37,240 nt of DNA, taken from a virus. The position numbers and the translations under genes are program-made. Position 1 is the stretch's first letter, and each line of letters begins with the position of its first letter. The stretch lies in IMG/VR virus record IMGVR_UViG_3300027749_000258, positions 1 to 37,240 of that record; one strand, given 5' to 3'. Under the pieces are notes generated by a model. That model made no database searches. It saw only the letters and a program-made list of their open reading frames with translations, and was not told the origin of the DNA. Positions 15,564 through 22,613 of this stretch are shown in pieces.

Positions 15564-15594
15564 AAAAAAAATGCCCCGGTGGAGTGCCGGGGCA
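15564..15594 (-). terminator. Intrinsic terminator facing leftward, inside the rightward operon
   Basis: An 8-bp perfect stem TGCCCCGG (15572-15579)/CCGGGGCA (15587-15594) encloses a 7-nt loop and, read on the minus strand, is followed at once by eight T residues (A-tract 15564-15571). On the plus strand there is no T-run after the stem, so early transcripts should mostly pass. It lies in the gap between the DUF669 gene and the nuclease gene. Confidence 0.85.
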
Positions 15595-15620
15595 AATCGA
15601 TACCAAGGAGAGCACACGAG

Positions 15621-16646
15621 ATGAAAATACCTGACGCTCAGTATAGCATCCCCGAGTTAATTGACCAGCACCACGCCAGCAAACCAGAAAGGCCACGCGC
15701 CCATCTTGGCGCAAGCCAGCTTGGTCACGCTTGCGACCGTTGGCTATGGCTGTCGTTCCGCTGGGCGGTGGCAAGTAAGTTTGAAGGCCGCGTGTTGCGT
15801 ATGTTCCGACGCGGGCAAAACGAAGAGGCCACGATTAAGGATGATTTACAGGCCATTGGCATTCAGTTTAAGCCTGGGCGCGCGCAAGAGCGCGTGGACT
15901 TTGGTTGTCACATTAGCGGGAGCATAGATGACATTGCCTTATCTGGAGTGCCGGGAGCGCCACAAAAGAAACACGTTTGTGAGTACAAAACCCACAATAA
16001 AAAATCGTTTGAACAAGTCGAAGACAAGGGTGTGGAACGCGCAAAATTTGATCACTTTGTGCAAATGCAGTCTTATATGCACGGCACTGGTATTGACCGC
16101 GCGTTGTATGTGGCTGTCTGCAAAGATGACGACAGGATATACACCGAAAGAGTGGAGTACGACAAAGGCGTTGCCGAAAACGCAATAGCCCGTGGCAAGC
16201 GCATCGCCTTGTCAGACCGGATGCCCGAGCCTTTAAGCGCAGACCCTAGCTGGTATCAATGCAAGTGGTGTGCCGCGCATGAGTTCTGCCACGGCGACCG
16301 CCTGACAAAAGAAGTTAACTGCCGCACCTGCGCCCATAGTACGGCTACTGAGGATTCCAAGTGGATCTGCGAGCGCCACGCTGGTAACGAGATTCCTGTT
16401 GAATGGCAGCACGAGGGTTGTGGCTCCCATGTTCTACACCCCGATATGGTCCCGTGGCAGCGCAAAGAAGCCGGTGACGAGTGGCAGACCATTTATGTCA
16501 TCAACGGCAAGGAAGTGGTGAACGGCGAGCCAGGTGATGTCGTGTACGGGTCTAAGGAGTTGGTTGCTAACGCTGCCGCTTGCGCTGAGTCTGACGAAGG
16601 GATGATTGAGTTTCGTAAGATGTTTGATGCGCGGGTAGTTGGATGA
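15621..16646 (+). CDS. Cas4/RecB-like PD-(D/E)XK exonuclease
   Basis: The protein is 341 aa from MKIPDAQYSIPEL. AAGGAG lies 11 nt before this ATG; an extension to 15543 would cross the hairpin and is rejected. RecB-family motifs are present in order: LGASQLGHACDRWLW (about 29-43), RGQNEEATIK, GSIDD with the metal-binding Asp (100-104), EYK (121-123, catalytic E-X-K) and the HFVQMQSYMHG helix. The C-terminal part has a Cys cluster (CKWCAAHEFC, CRTC, CERH), recalling Cas4/AddB-type iron-sulphur or zinc sites. It should resect DNA ends to produce single strands for annealing. Its stop overlaps the helicase start (ATGA). Confidence 0.86.
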   Translation: MKIPDAQYSIPELIDQHHASKPERPRAHLGASQLGHACDRWLWLSFRWAVASKFEGRVLRMFRRGQNEEATIKDDLQAIGIQFKPGRAQERVDFGCHISGSIDDIALSGVPGAPQKKHVCEYKTHNKKSFEQVEDKGVERAKFDHFVQMQSYMHGTGIDRALYVAVCKDDDRIYTERVEYDKGVAENAIARGKRIALSDRMPEPLSADPSWYQCKWCAAHEFCHGDRLTKEVNCRTCAHSTATEDSKWICERHAGNEIPVEWQHEGCGSHVLHPDMVPWQRKEAGDEWQTIYVINGKEVVNGEPGDVVYGSKELVANAAACAESDEGMIEFRKMFDARVVG

Positions 16647-18244
16647 TCCTTCGTGACTACCAGCAGCGGGCCATAGATGACCTGTACAACTGGTTTCTTG
16701 CTGGCTATTTGGGTAATCCTTGCCTGGTTTTGCCAACAGGATCAGGCAAGAGCCACATCGTGGCGGCTATTTGCGAAGACGCGCTGACCAAATGGCCTGA
16801 GACTCGCATCTTGATGCTTACCCACGTCAAGGAGTTGATTGAGCAGAACGCCGAGAAGATGTACGCACATTGGCCGGACGCTCCGCTTGGTATCTATAGC
16901 GCGGGTATAGGGCGGCGTGAGTTACACCAGCCGATCACGTTTGCCGGCATCCAATCGGTGCGGGACAAGGCATCGCAAATTGACCACGTTGATCTGGTGA
17001 TTATTGACGAGTGCCATCTGGTTAATCACAAGGACACAGGCGGTTACCGCGATCTGCTGCGCCAACTTCAACGCATCAACCCTAACCTTCGGGTCATTGG
17101 CCTGACCGCCACCCCGTACCGACTAGGCCACGGCATGATTACGGATGAGCCGGCGATCTTCAACGCACTAATTGAACCAGTAACGATTGAAGAGTTGATC
17201 TTTAAGAAGCATCTTGCCCCGCTGCGCTCCAAAGTAACCACAACCAAACTTGATACCAATGGCGTTGCTAAGCGCGGCGGCGAGTTTGTTGAAGGGGAGC
17301 TACAGAAGGCGGTCAACACCAAAGATCAAAACGTGCGCGTGGTCAGCGAGGTCATTGCGCTGGCCGAAGATCGGCAGCATTGGTTGTTCTTTTGTACCGG
17401 CGTATCTCACGCCCAGAACGTTTGTGAGATTTTGAATTACTGGGGCATACCGTCTAAGTGCGTGACTGGAGACACGACCAAGAAAGAACGCGAGAAGATT
17501 ATTGATGAATTTAAGACCGGAAAAATCAAGGCGTTGACTAACGCCAACGTGCTGACCACGGGGTTTGATTACCCAGATATTGACCTGATAGCCATGCTGC
17601 GCCCAACGATGTCCCCTGGCTTGTACATCCAGATGGCCGGTCGAGGAATGCGGCCTAAGAGCCACACCGATCATTGTTTGGTGTTGGATTTTGCCAAGGT
17701 GGTTGCAACGCACGGCCCGATCACTAACGTCCAACCTCCCAAAAAAGGAGGATCTGGTGACGGTGTAGCCCCGGTAAAGGTATGCGACAACTGCAACGAG
17801 ATCTGTGCTTTGGCGGTGCGCGTATGCCCCGCTTGCGGGACGGATTTTCCCGTCGTTGAGCCTAAGAAACTAAAGCTACAGTATGACGACATTATGGGGA
17901 ACAACGGGACCGAGATGGCGGTCACCGACTGGTCTTGGCGGCGGCACGTTAGTCAGGCCAGCGGCAAATTGATGGTATCAATCACTTACTACGGTGGTCT
18001 AAGCGATTCGCCTATCACCGAATATCTTCCCATATTGCATTCTGGGTTTGCCGGTGAGAAGGCGTTGGGTACGTTGTACTACATCGCCAACAAAGCCCAA
18101 GCGGTACTGAACCAGATCAATGAAGTGGCTGAGTCAGACGCGGTTGATTATGTTGTGGCGCAGATGAACCAAGGGTTTCACCCAGTATCCATTGAGTACA
18201 AACGCGATGGAAAATTCTACCGAGTGGTGAGTAGGAAATGGTGA
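16643..18244 (+). CDS. SF2 DEAD/DEAH-type DNA helicase
   Basis: This 533-aa superfamily 2 helicase has Q-motif-like RDYQQRAI (4-11), motif I PTGSGKS (31-37), motif II DECH (122-125), motif III TATPYR (155-160), NVLTTGFDYP (about 302-311, motif V) and motif VI QMAGRGMR (330-337). After the helicase core comes a four-cysteine zinc knuckle, CDNC...CPAC (381-398), and a C-terminal domain of about 100 residues I do not recognise. It overlaps the nuclease gene by 4 bp and the VRR-NUC gene by 1 bp. It should unwind or remodel branched DNA in replication and recombination. Confidence 0.92.
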   Translation: MILRDYQQRAIDDLYNWFLAGYLGNPCLVLPTGSGKSHIVAAICEDALTKWPETRILMLTHVKELIEQNAEKMYAHWPDAPLGIYSAGIGRRELHQPITFAGIQSVRDKASQIDHVDLVIIDECHLVNHKDTGGYRDLLRQLQRINPNLRVIGLTATPYRLGHGMITDEPAIFNALIEPVTIEELIFKKHLAPLRSKVTTTKLDTNGVAKRGGEFVEGELQKAVNTKDQNVRVVSEVIALAEDRQHWLFFCTGVSHAQNVCEILNYWGIPSKCVTGDTTKKEREKIIDEFKTGKIKALTNANVLTTGFDYPDIDLIAMLRPTMSPGLYIQMAGRGMRPKSHTDHCLVLDFAKVVATHGPITNVQPPKKGGSGDGVAPVKVCDNCNEICALAVRVCPACGTDFPVVEPKKLKLQYDDIMGNNGTEMAVTDWSWRRHVSQASGKLMVSITYYGGLSDSPITEYLPILHSGFAGEKALGTLYYIANKAQAVLNQINEVAESDAVDYVVAQMNQGFHPVSIEYKRDGKFYRVVSRKW

Positions 18245-18567
18245 TGCCAACAGAGCATGAAGAGCAACGTGACCTGGTGCGTTGGTTTCGCCAGACGTAT
18301 CCAGACGTTCGCATCTTTGCCATTCCAAACGGGGAAAAGCGCAGCATCAGCGTGGCGGCAAGGCTCAAAACTGAAGGCGTTAGCGCCGGGGTTCCTGACC
18401 TGTTTGTGCCGTCGTGGGGTTTGTGGATTGAGATGAAACGTCAGAAAGGAGGTGTGTTAAGACCAGAACAGAAGGATTGGATTGAATACCTACAAGGCTG
18501 TGGGCATCGGGTCATTGTGGGGTATGGATTTGACGATGCCAAAACCAAAATCGGAGAGCAGAAGTGA
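18244..18567 (+). CDS. VRR-NUC domain nuclease
   Basis: The protein is 107 aa from MPTEHEEQRDLVRWF. AGGA is 7 nt upstream, and the ATG overlaps the helicase stop as TGATG; a start 6 nt earlier (18238) is possible. It has the VRR-NUC core of the PD-(D/E)XK superfamily: IFAIPNGEKRS, then LKTEGVSAGVPDLFVP (catalytic Asp), WIEMKRQKGG (E-X-K) and RPEQKDWIEYLQGCGHRV. Stand-alone phage VRR-NUC proteins are thought to cut branched or flap DNA. With the helicase before it, resolution of recombination intermediates is the likely job. Confidence 0.9.
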   Translation: MPTEHEEQRDLVRWFRQTYPDVRIFAIPNGEKRSISVAARLKTEGVSAGVPDLFVPSWGLWIEMKRQKGGVLRPEQKDWIEYLQGCGHRVIVGYGFDDAKTKIGEQK

Positions 18568-18884
18568 CTAAGAAACAAAAACCAGAGTTCAAAGTAAATT
18601 TCAGTCTTACTGAAATGCTTCAAAGATTTACTGACTACGCGCTAGAACCCGTATTTAGGTTGCCCAACAGCGAGCAAATCGTAGTACCACACTTCATTGA
18701 GCCGCACAAATGGGTGGGATTGGGTGTAGTCACCTACACAACCGAAGAGTTGCTCAACTCCCGTGCGGTCCCAGAGCTTCAATGCCTGTGGTCAAGGCCG
18801 TGGACAGAGAAGATTATTTTCCAAGGTAAAGATCGTTTGTTTAGCAGTTCAGAACTCAAAATCTTGATAAAGGCACGGCTATGA
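18564..18884 (+). CDS. Early protein of unknown function, 106 aa
   Basis: The protein begins MTKKQKPEFKVNFSLTEML and continues with mixed helix and strand, including PHFIEPHKWVGLGVVTYTTE and WSRPWTEKIIFQGK. It has several Trp residues, no cysteine pairs, no membrane helix and no recognised catalytic motif. Its ATG overlaps the nuclease stop and its stop overlaps the next start, placing it firmly in the early operon. No function assigned. Confidence 0.65.
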   Translation: MTKKQKPEFKVNFSLTEMLQRFTDYALEPVFRLPNSEQIVVPHFIEPHKWVGLGVVTYTTEELLNSRAVPELQCLWSRPWTEKIIFQGKDRLFSSSELKILIKARL

Positions 18885-19132
18885 GCAAAACAGAAGCATG
18901 GCGCAAATGGCGGTCTGTATTTCACAAGAATATCCCCATTGGAAGTTATGACCCAAGGGAGGCAACTATGTGGGATGCTTGGGAGGCGGCGTGGGATGAA
19001 GCAACCAAGCAATCTCAAGTTGAGATTAACCATCTTAAAGAGCAGTTGCTGCGAGCTAACACCAATGATGGTGCGTACAAAGCGGCGTTCTTAGCTGGTC
19101 AGATGGCGGCAAGGGGTGGATCGTGGAAGTGA
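18881..19132 (+). CDS. Small early protein of unknown function, 83 aa
   Basis: This 83-aa, mostly helical protein has Trp-rich repeats (WRKWRSVF, MWDAWEAAWDEATKQ) and then a short coiled coil (EINHLKEQLLRAN), ending in GAYKAAFLAGQMAARGG. The WxAWxAAxxxA pattern is common in small phage early proteins whose role is unknown. The start overlaps the previous stop (ATGA), and the 3' end overlaps the Cys-rich gene that follows. Confidence 0.68.
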   Translation: MSKTEAWRKWRSVFHKNIPIGSYDPREATMWDAWEAAWDEATKQSQVEINHLKEQLLRANTNDGAYKAAFLAGQMAARGGSWK

Positions 19133-19317
19133 AGTGTTGTAACGGCAACTGCAACCAAGGACGCGACTGCCCCTATCAAAACGTCAATTGCCAGCAATGC
19201 CAAGTAAACCCTGCAAGCCACAAGGTTCCTTTATCAAGCGGCAAAGGGTTTAGATGGAAATGCGAAGCTTGTTTTAAGCGTCTACACACAAGCGGCTTTA
19301 AGGACAAGATCGCATGA
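19123..19317 (+). CDS. Small cysteine-rich (zinc-binding-like) early protein
   Basis: This 64-aa protein starts with GTG at 19123, 6 nt after an AGGGG site; a second GTG at 19129 is an alternative. Eight cysteines occur: CC, C, C in the first 17 residues (NGNCNQGRDCPY), CQQC near 23-26, and CEAC near 48-51, with basic residues in between. CNQGRxCP is familiar from small phage proteins. The Cys pairs suggest one or two zinc sites, with nucleic-acid or protein binding possible. It overlaps both neighbours by a few bases. Confidence 0.68.
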   Translation: MEVKCCNGNCNQGRDCPYQNVNCQQCQVNPASHKVPLSSGKGFRWKCEACFKRLHTSGFKDKIA

Positions 19318-19460
19318 TCAAGTACGGCATCCTTGACGACGAGGGCAACGTCGTCCGGTGGGTCTGGCATATGCCGCCATACCCGCACATCGTCCAAAAA
19401 ATCAAACGCCAGCGTAAACCAAAGCTGGATCTATCTAACGTACCAGACGCACTATTTTGA
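19314..19460 (+). CDS. Small early protein, 48 aa
   Basis: The gene reads MIKYGILDDEGNVVRWVWHM, then PPYPHIVQKIKRQRKPKLDL and SNVPDALF. The first part resembles a short beta hairpin and the middle is strongly basic. The ATG overlaps the stop of the Cys-rich gene (ATGA), which supports real translation by coupling. The opening (KYGILDDEGNVVRW) is a pattern seen in other tiny phage proteins. No function is known to me. Confidence 0.68.
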   Translation: MIKYGILDDEGNVVRWVWHMPPYPHIVQKIKRQRKPKLDLSNVPDALF

Positions 19461-19467
19461 GGTGAAT

Positions 19468-19722
19468 ATGAGCCAAAAGAAGGTTCTGGATTATTTAAGT
19501 GAACACGGGGAGATGACTAGAAAAGAAATGAACATACCGGGCGTAACGCCCAAAGCATTATTTGGGATATTGAACCGTTTGTGCGCCAATGGTTCTGTCT
19601 CCAAACGTGAAGTTGGAGAAGAAAACAGAAAGTATTTTGTGTTCAACATCGGCCCTTCTCCAATAGAGCCAGAGTATTCGTATATCCTTAGAAACTTACC
19701 AAGAAAGGAATTGCATGGCTAA
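19468..19722 (+). CDS. Small winged-helix DNA-binding protein
   Basis: The protein is 84 aa from MSQKKVLDYLSEHG. GAGG precedes the ATG at 19468; the same frame is open from 19333 but that extension overlaps the 48-aa gene. Residues 1-60 form a typical winged-helix layout: VLDYLSEHGEMTRKEM, PGVTPKALFGILNRLCANG as turn and recognition helix, then SVSKREVGEENRKYFVFN as the wing. The best guess is a transcription regulator for early or middle genes. Its target is unknown. It is close to the downstream end of the early operon. Confidence 0.75.
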   Translation: MSQKKVLDYLSEHGEMTRKEMNIPGVTPKALFGILNRLCANGSVSKREVGEENRKYFVFNIGPSPIEPEYSYILRNLPRKELHG

Positions 19723-19924
19723 CTTTGAAACGTGGCAGTACCAAAACCTTGTGCAGTTTGCCAAGGAAGCGACCAAGCGCATGAACTTGCTGAATGCGGA
19801 GGTTGAGGCGCTAAACGCCGATCTAAAAGCGGCGATTAACGCCTACCGCGACTTACTTCGCCGCGACACCCTTGGATTTCTCGAAACTTCGCATACCACC
19901 GAAGCCGAGAAGACCAGCAAGTAG
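19715..19924 (+). CDS. Last early gene, coiled-coil protein of unknown function
   Basis: This 69-aa helical protein begins MANFETWQYQNLVQFAKEAT and runs into a heptad-like stretch (LLNAEVEALNADLKAAINA), ending polar (HTTEAEKTSK). The ATG overlaps the 3' end of the winged-helix gene. Its last 23 codons overlap, antisense, the 3' end of the holin gene (19853-19924). The real end may be as annotated, since no earlier stop exists. Role unknown. Confidence 0.6.
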   Translation: MANFETWQYQNLVQFAKEATKRMNLLNAEVEALNADLKAAINAYRDLLRRDTLGFLETSHTTEAEKTSK

Positions 19925-20290
19925 AGTCATCAATTGCTCAACCTGAAGGTCTGGCGGTGCGGCCAGACCCTTCGGGATTAGGTCAACGCCCTGCCCAAAC
20001 GCCCAGATCCATTGCATCAGGGGGTAGCCTAAGAACTGGTAAGCCAAGCCAGCAACCCCAACCCAACCCACAGCAGGACGCCAGCCAGAGACAAATACGC
20101 TAGTAGACGCCGCTTCGATCTTGTTGATGTCCACTTGCGCGAGGTCTGTAGCTTGGTCGATACGCTTCTCTTCAAGGTCGAGCTTGCGGTCTTCCAACGC
20201 CATCTGAAGGCGTTCTTTGTCTGTCGTAATGAGGTCGCCCGCGACCTTGCCCACGCCTTCAATGATACTTCCTATTCCAATAAGATCCAT
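19853..20290 (-). CDS. Holin of the 3TM (GTA-type) superfamily
   Basis: The 145-aa protein has an N-terminal amphipathic helix rich in charge (TTDKERLQMALEDRKLDLEE, about 23-42) and then DINKIEAASTSVFVSGWRP, the recognisable family signature. Hydrophobic helices follow at about 70-100 (AVGWVGVAGLAYQFLG, PLMQWIWAFG) and 118-135 (LMTLLAGLLGFGGMRSFEK). It should sit in the inner membrane and let the endolysin out. The ATG overlaps the endolysin stop (TAATG). It is the last gene of the leftward arm and converges on the early operon with a 72-bp overlap. Confidence 0.86.
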   Translation of the reverse strand: MDLIGIGSIIEGVGKVAGDLITTDKERLQMALEDRKLDLEEKRIDQATDLAQVDINKIEAASTSVFVSGWRPAVGWVGVAGLAYQFLGYPLMQWIWAFGQGVDLIPKGLAAPPDLQVEQLMTLLAGLLGFGGMRSFEKSKGVAAK

Positions 20291-20805
20291 TACTTGAGTC
20301 CTGCGAGGGTGCGGTTGAGCCAGCCAAGAAGGAACTTGGACTGGGTACGATTTTTGTTGCAGATGTCAGCGTAGCGCGTGATCTTCGCCAGCGCGTAGGC
20401 TTTTTTGAAGGCTTCAGGTTCAACATTGTTAAACTTCTGCAAGGTCTTGTCGCCAACCGATCCGTCTGGCGTAGCGCCTACGATCAACTGCGCCAGCTTG
20501 ACTGCGACTTTGATGCCGGTGTTTACGCCGAAGTTGAAGATGTTTTCTGCAACAACTTGCTGCGTAATTTCATCCCCTCGTACACGATCCCAAAACTCAA
20601 CTTTATAAAAGTTTCGCACCATCCCAGTAAGGAGTGGATTGTCGATAGCACCATGGTCAATGAGGTTCCAACCGGGCCAGTTAGGATTTGGGTTGCGTGC
20701 AATTCCTGCATAAGTCATTCCCCCGGTATCACCCGGAACAGTGTGTAAAACATAACCGCCTTCATCGACGATCATTTTCTCAAAAGCTGGATTGAAGTCA
20801 GCCAT
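20290..20805 (-). CDS. Endolysin, glycoside hydrolase family 108 muramidase
   Basis: The protein is 171 aa from ATG at 20805, with AGGTG upstream; a GTG one codon earlier is an alternative. The N-terminal GH108 domain has FEKMIVDEGGYV with the catalytic Glu (E15), then PGDTGGMTYAGIARNPN. The C-terminal half (NFGVNTGIKVAVKLAQLIVG, then TPDGSVGDKTLQKFN) matches the peptidoglycan-binding partner domain of this family. No signal peptide is seen, so release depends on the holin next door. It cuts the glycan strands of peptidoglycan at lysis. It overlaps the spanin-like gene by 1 bp. Confidence 0.93.
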   Translation of the reverse strand: MADFNPAFEKMIVDEGGYVLHTVPGDTGGMTYAGIARNPNPNWPGWNLIDHGAIDNPLLTGMVRNFYKVEFWDRVRGDEITQQVVAENIFNFGVNTGIKVAVKLAQLIVGATPDGSVGDKTLQKFNNVEPEAFKKAYALAKITRYADICNKNRTQSKFLLGWLNRTLAGLK

Positions 20806-21110
20806 CACTTCACCTTTTGTTCAAGGATCACAATGCGTTCACGGTTTAGGTGAATAAGTTCTCGATTCTCACCAATCTGCTTTTCCAAATCTTGGCGCAA
20901 CTTTTCCCGAGCCAGTTCTGCGCCGCTGTTGGCGGCTTGCTTGTTGTCGCTGGTGACCACAAGGCTGATCTTGGCGTTGAGAACCGTCACATCGTGTGTG
21001 ATCTTGTCCAACGCGCTCATCAGGTAGACAACGCAGGTAAACAGAATCGGTAAGACGGCAAACGCGGTCTTCTCAATCAACTGCGACTTGGCTTCCAACT
21101 TTTCAGTCAT
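20805..21110 (-). CDS. Inner-membrane coiled-coil protein, i-spanin-like
   Basis: This 101-aa protein has one N-terminal membrane helix (about 14-33, TAFAVLPILFTCVVYLMSAL) followed by a long charged coiled coil (about 60-100: REKLRQDLEKQIGENRELIH, LNRERIVILEQKV). This is the layout of inner-membrane spanins such as Rz, and it lies directly beside the endolysin and holin. No outer-membrane lipoprotein partner (Rz1) was recognised in or near the gene, so it could instead be a holin accessory protein. It is coupled at both ends by 1-4 bp overlaps. Confidence 0.6.
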   Translation of the reverse strand: MTEKLEAKSQLIEKTAFAVLPILFTCVVYLMSALDKITHDVTVLNAKISLVVTSDNKQAANSGAELAREKLRQDLEKQIGENRELIHLNRERIVILEQKVK

Positions 21111-22060
21111 AGTTTGCTCACATCAATAAGTTGACCACGGAAGTTGATGATACCTTCTGCGTGCTTGCTGACTAGCTCCGGCCAGAGCGGTTTGCTGTCT
21201 TTCATCGTTATGACGGCAAACCCGCTGCGCCAGTTGACGGGGCCGTCTTCAAGGTAGTCTATAAACTGCGGCCCATCAATCTCAGCAAGCGTACCAGTAT
21301 CTACACCCCATCGAGTCCCATTATAGTCCCCAAACGGCGTGACCTTGAGACTGTGTAAATGGCCGGTGATAGTCGTGACCCCAGAATTTACGGTGTTGTT
21401 GTGGGTAGCGTGAACGCCGCCCTTGTATCTATGCTTGACTACTACATTATCGGACAGCCAACAAGACCAGCACGGATGCCACTTGGGGAAATGGTCTTTA
21501 AGTGCCGTGCCGCCGACCCCTTCAAATTGCGGTGCGGCCTCTGATAGACGCGATTCAAAGCGCGAATCGTGGTTACCTAGCGGCCAGATCAATTGGGTAT
21601 GATGGCGGGCCTTTTCGCAAGCATCCTCAATCTCTTTGAGCGCGGCTTGGCACGCTTCTAGCTCCTGCTTCACGTTTGGGACCGCGCTCCAATTTATTCT
21701 AGCGTGTCTGCTGATCGAACTTCCATCAAAAATATCGCCGTTGGCTATGACAACGTGCGGTTTAAGTTCGTTTATCGCCCACAGAAGGCCTTTGAAGGCG
21801 GTTGTGCGGATACCGGGCCAGAAGTGGGCGTCAGAGAAGATGATGGCGATGCCATCAGTCAAGCCAGCTTCATGTCTGGCTTTTTGGATGTGGATTGGTT
21901 TGCCAACCGCAAGGTTGACTTTTAATTTGTTTTCTAAAGAACGGCGTCGAGAATGAACACGACGCTCAGAAATGCCTGTTATATTGGCTAGTTTGACTGG
22001 TGATTTATGCTCTTCCCACAACCGCAAGAACTCTTCATCTGTGATTTTTGATGGCTTCAT
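21107..22060 (-). CDS. Calcineurin-type metallophosphoesterase with N-terminal HTH
   Basis: This 317-aa protein begins with a helix-turn-helix-like region (about 6-45: TDEEFLRLWEEHKSPVKLAN, ITGISERRVHSRRRSLE). The dimetal phosphoesterase domain follows, with SDAH (76-79), GDIFDG (108-113), GNHD (162-165), GGVHAT (His 217) and GHLH (233-236). All signature metal ligands appear present. The substrate is unknown; phage members are suspected to act on nucleic acids or nucleotides, and the HTH points to DNA. It lies between the ejection-protein genes and the lysis genes. The ATG at 22060 follows AAGGATGA. Confidence 0.88.
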   Translation of the reverse strand: MKPSKITDEEFLRLWEEHKSPVKLANITGISERRVHSRRRSLENKLKVNLAVGKPIHIQKARHEAGLTDGIAIIFSDAHFWPGIRTTAFKGLLWAINELKPHVVIANGDIFDGSSISRHARINWSAVPNVKQELEACQAALKEIEDACEKARHHTQLIWPLGNHDSRFESRLSEAAPQFEGVGGTALKDHFPKWHPCWSCWLSDNVVVKHRYKGGVHATHNNTVNSGVTTITGHLHSLKVTPFGDYNGTRWGVDTGTLAEIDGPQFIDYLEDGPVNWRSGFAVITMKDSKPLWPELVSKHAEGIINFRGQLIDVSKL

Positions 22061-22117
22061 TCTTCATCCTTGTAGAATGACCACACCAAATAGCACAGTT
22101 TTGTTGCGGCGGGGTGA

Positions 22118-22138
22118 CCCCCCGAGGTTATCGGGGGG
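22118..22138 (-). terminator. GC-rich hairpin behind the acidic-protein gene
   Basis: An 8-bp perfect stem CCCCCCGA/TCGGGGGG with a 5-nt loop lies 9 nt after the stop codon at 22147 and before the metallophosphoesterase gene. No T-tract follows on either strand. It may pause or partly terminate transcription, or protect the mRNA end. Confidence 0.5.
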
Positions 22139-22146
22139 CCAGATCA

Positions 22147-22371
22147 TTACTCGTCGGTCTGTTCGTCAACCTCTTCGGCTTCAACTTCTTCCACTTCTTC
22201 ATCTTCAGCGTGGGCTTGGAAGAGCGCGTCGGCGGTTGAAGAGAAAAGCGAAGACAAGGTGAACTCGTTGATGTTCGATGCTTTGGCAACAAGGAACGCC
22301 ACCGAGAACAGAGCGTTCAGGGCATCAACTGGCTCAGAGTCATTGATCGCGTCAAGAATGTCGTCTTTCAT
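22147..22371 (-). CDS. Small acidic protein of unknown function
   Basis: The protein is 74 aa from MKDDILDAINDSEP. GGAG is 6 nt before this ATG, and a TTG 12 nt upstream is less likely. The first 50 residues are helical and mildly hydrophobic (ALNALFSVAFLVAKASNI). The last 20 are almost entirely Glu/Asp (EDEEVEEVEAEEVDEQTDE), reminiscent of DNA-mimic or chaperone-like acidic tails. It stands between ejection/lysis-type genes and a strong hairpin. No family recognised. Confidence 0.68.
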   Translation of the reverse strand: MKDDILDAINDSEPVDALNALFSVAFLVAKASNINEFTLSSLFSSTADALFQAHAEDEEVEEVEAEEVDEQTDE

Positions 22372-22421
22372 GTCAGGCTCCAAAAAAAGGAATCTTCAGT
22401 TTACTAACTAACCGTGACCGT

Positions 22422-22613
22422 TTAGTGACCCCTAGTCAGTATGGTCAGCAACAACAGGATGATTGACCCGCAGCCGGTGACCAAGATCTGCTCTAGTCGC
22501 TTGATCCGGGCGTGGATACCGCGCGTTTCTTTTTCAATACCTTCGTATCGGATCGCGCAGATGTCAACGTGGGCGTCAATTTTGTGATCAACTTCAGATA
22601 ATGTAACCATCAT
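22422..22613 (-). CDS. XhlA-like tail-anchored membrane protein
   Basis: This 63-aa protein has an N-terminal coiled coil (about 5-42: EVDHKIDAHVDI, then GIHARIKRLEQIL) and one C-terminal membrane helix (about 45-60, GCGSIILLLLTILT). This layout resembles haemolysin XhlA-type phage proteins that accompany holins. Start choice is uncertain: two consecutive ATGs (22613, 22610) overlap the stop of the preceding ejection gene as ATGATG, with no clear ribosome-binding site, so it probably relies on translational coupling. A lysis-accessory role is inferred from layout and neighbourhood. Confidence 0.6.
   Translation of the reverse strand: MMVTLSEVDHKIDAHVDICAIRYEGIEKETRGIHARIKRLEQILVTGCGSIILLLLTILTRGH

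Noticed and set aside
15543-15620. N-terminal extension of the Cas4-like nuclease
   Set aside because: It would be translated through the terminator hairpin and overlap the DUF669 gene; the 15621 start has AAGGAG.
19333-19467. N-terminal extension of the winged-helix gene
   Set aside because: It is out-of-frame sequence of the 48-aa gene; the 19468 ATG has its own GAGG site and begins the folded domain.
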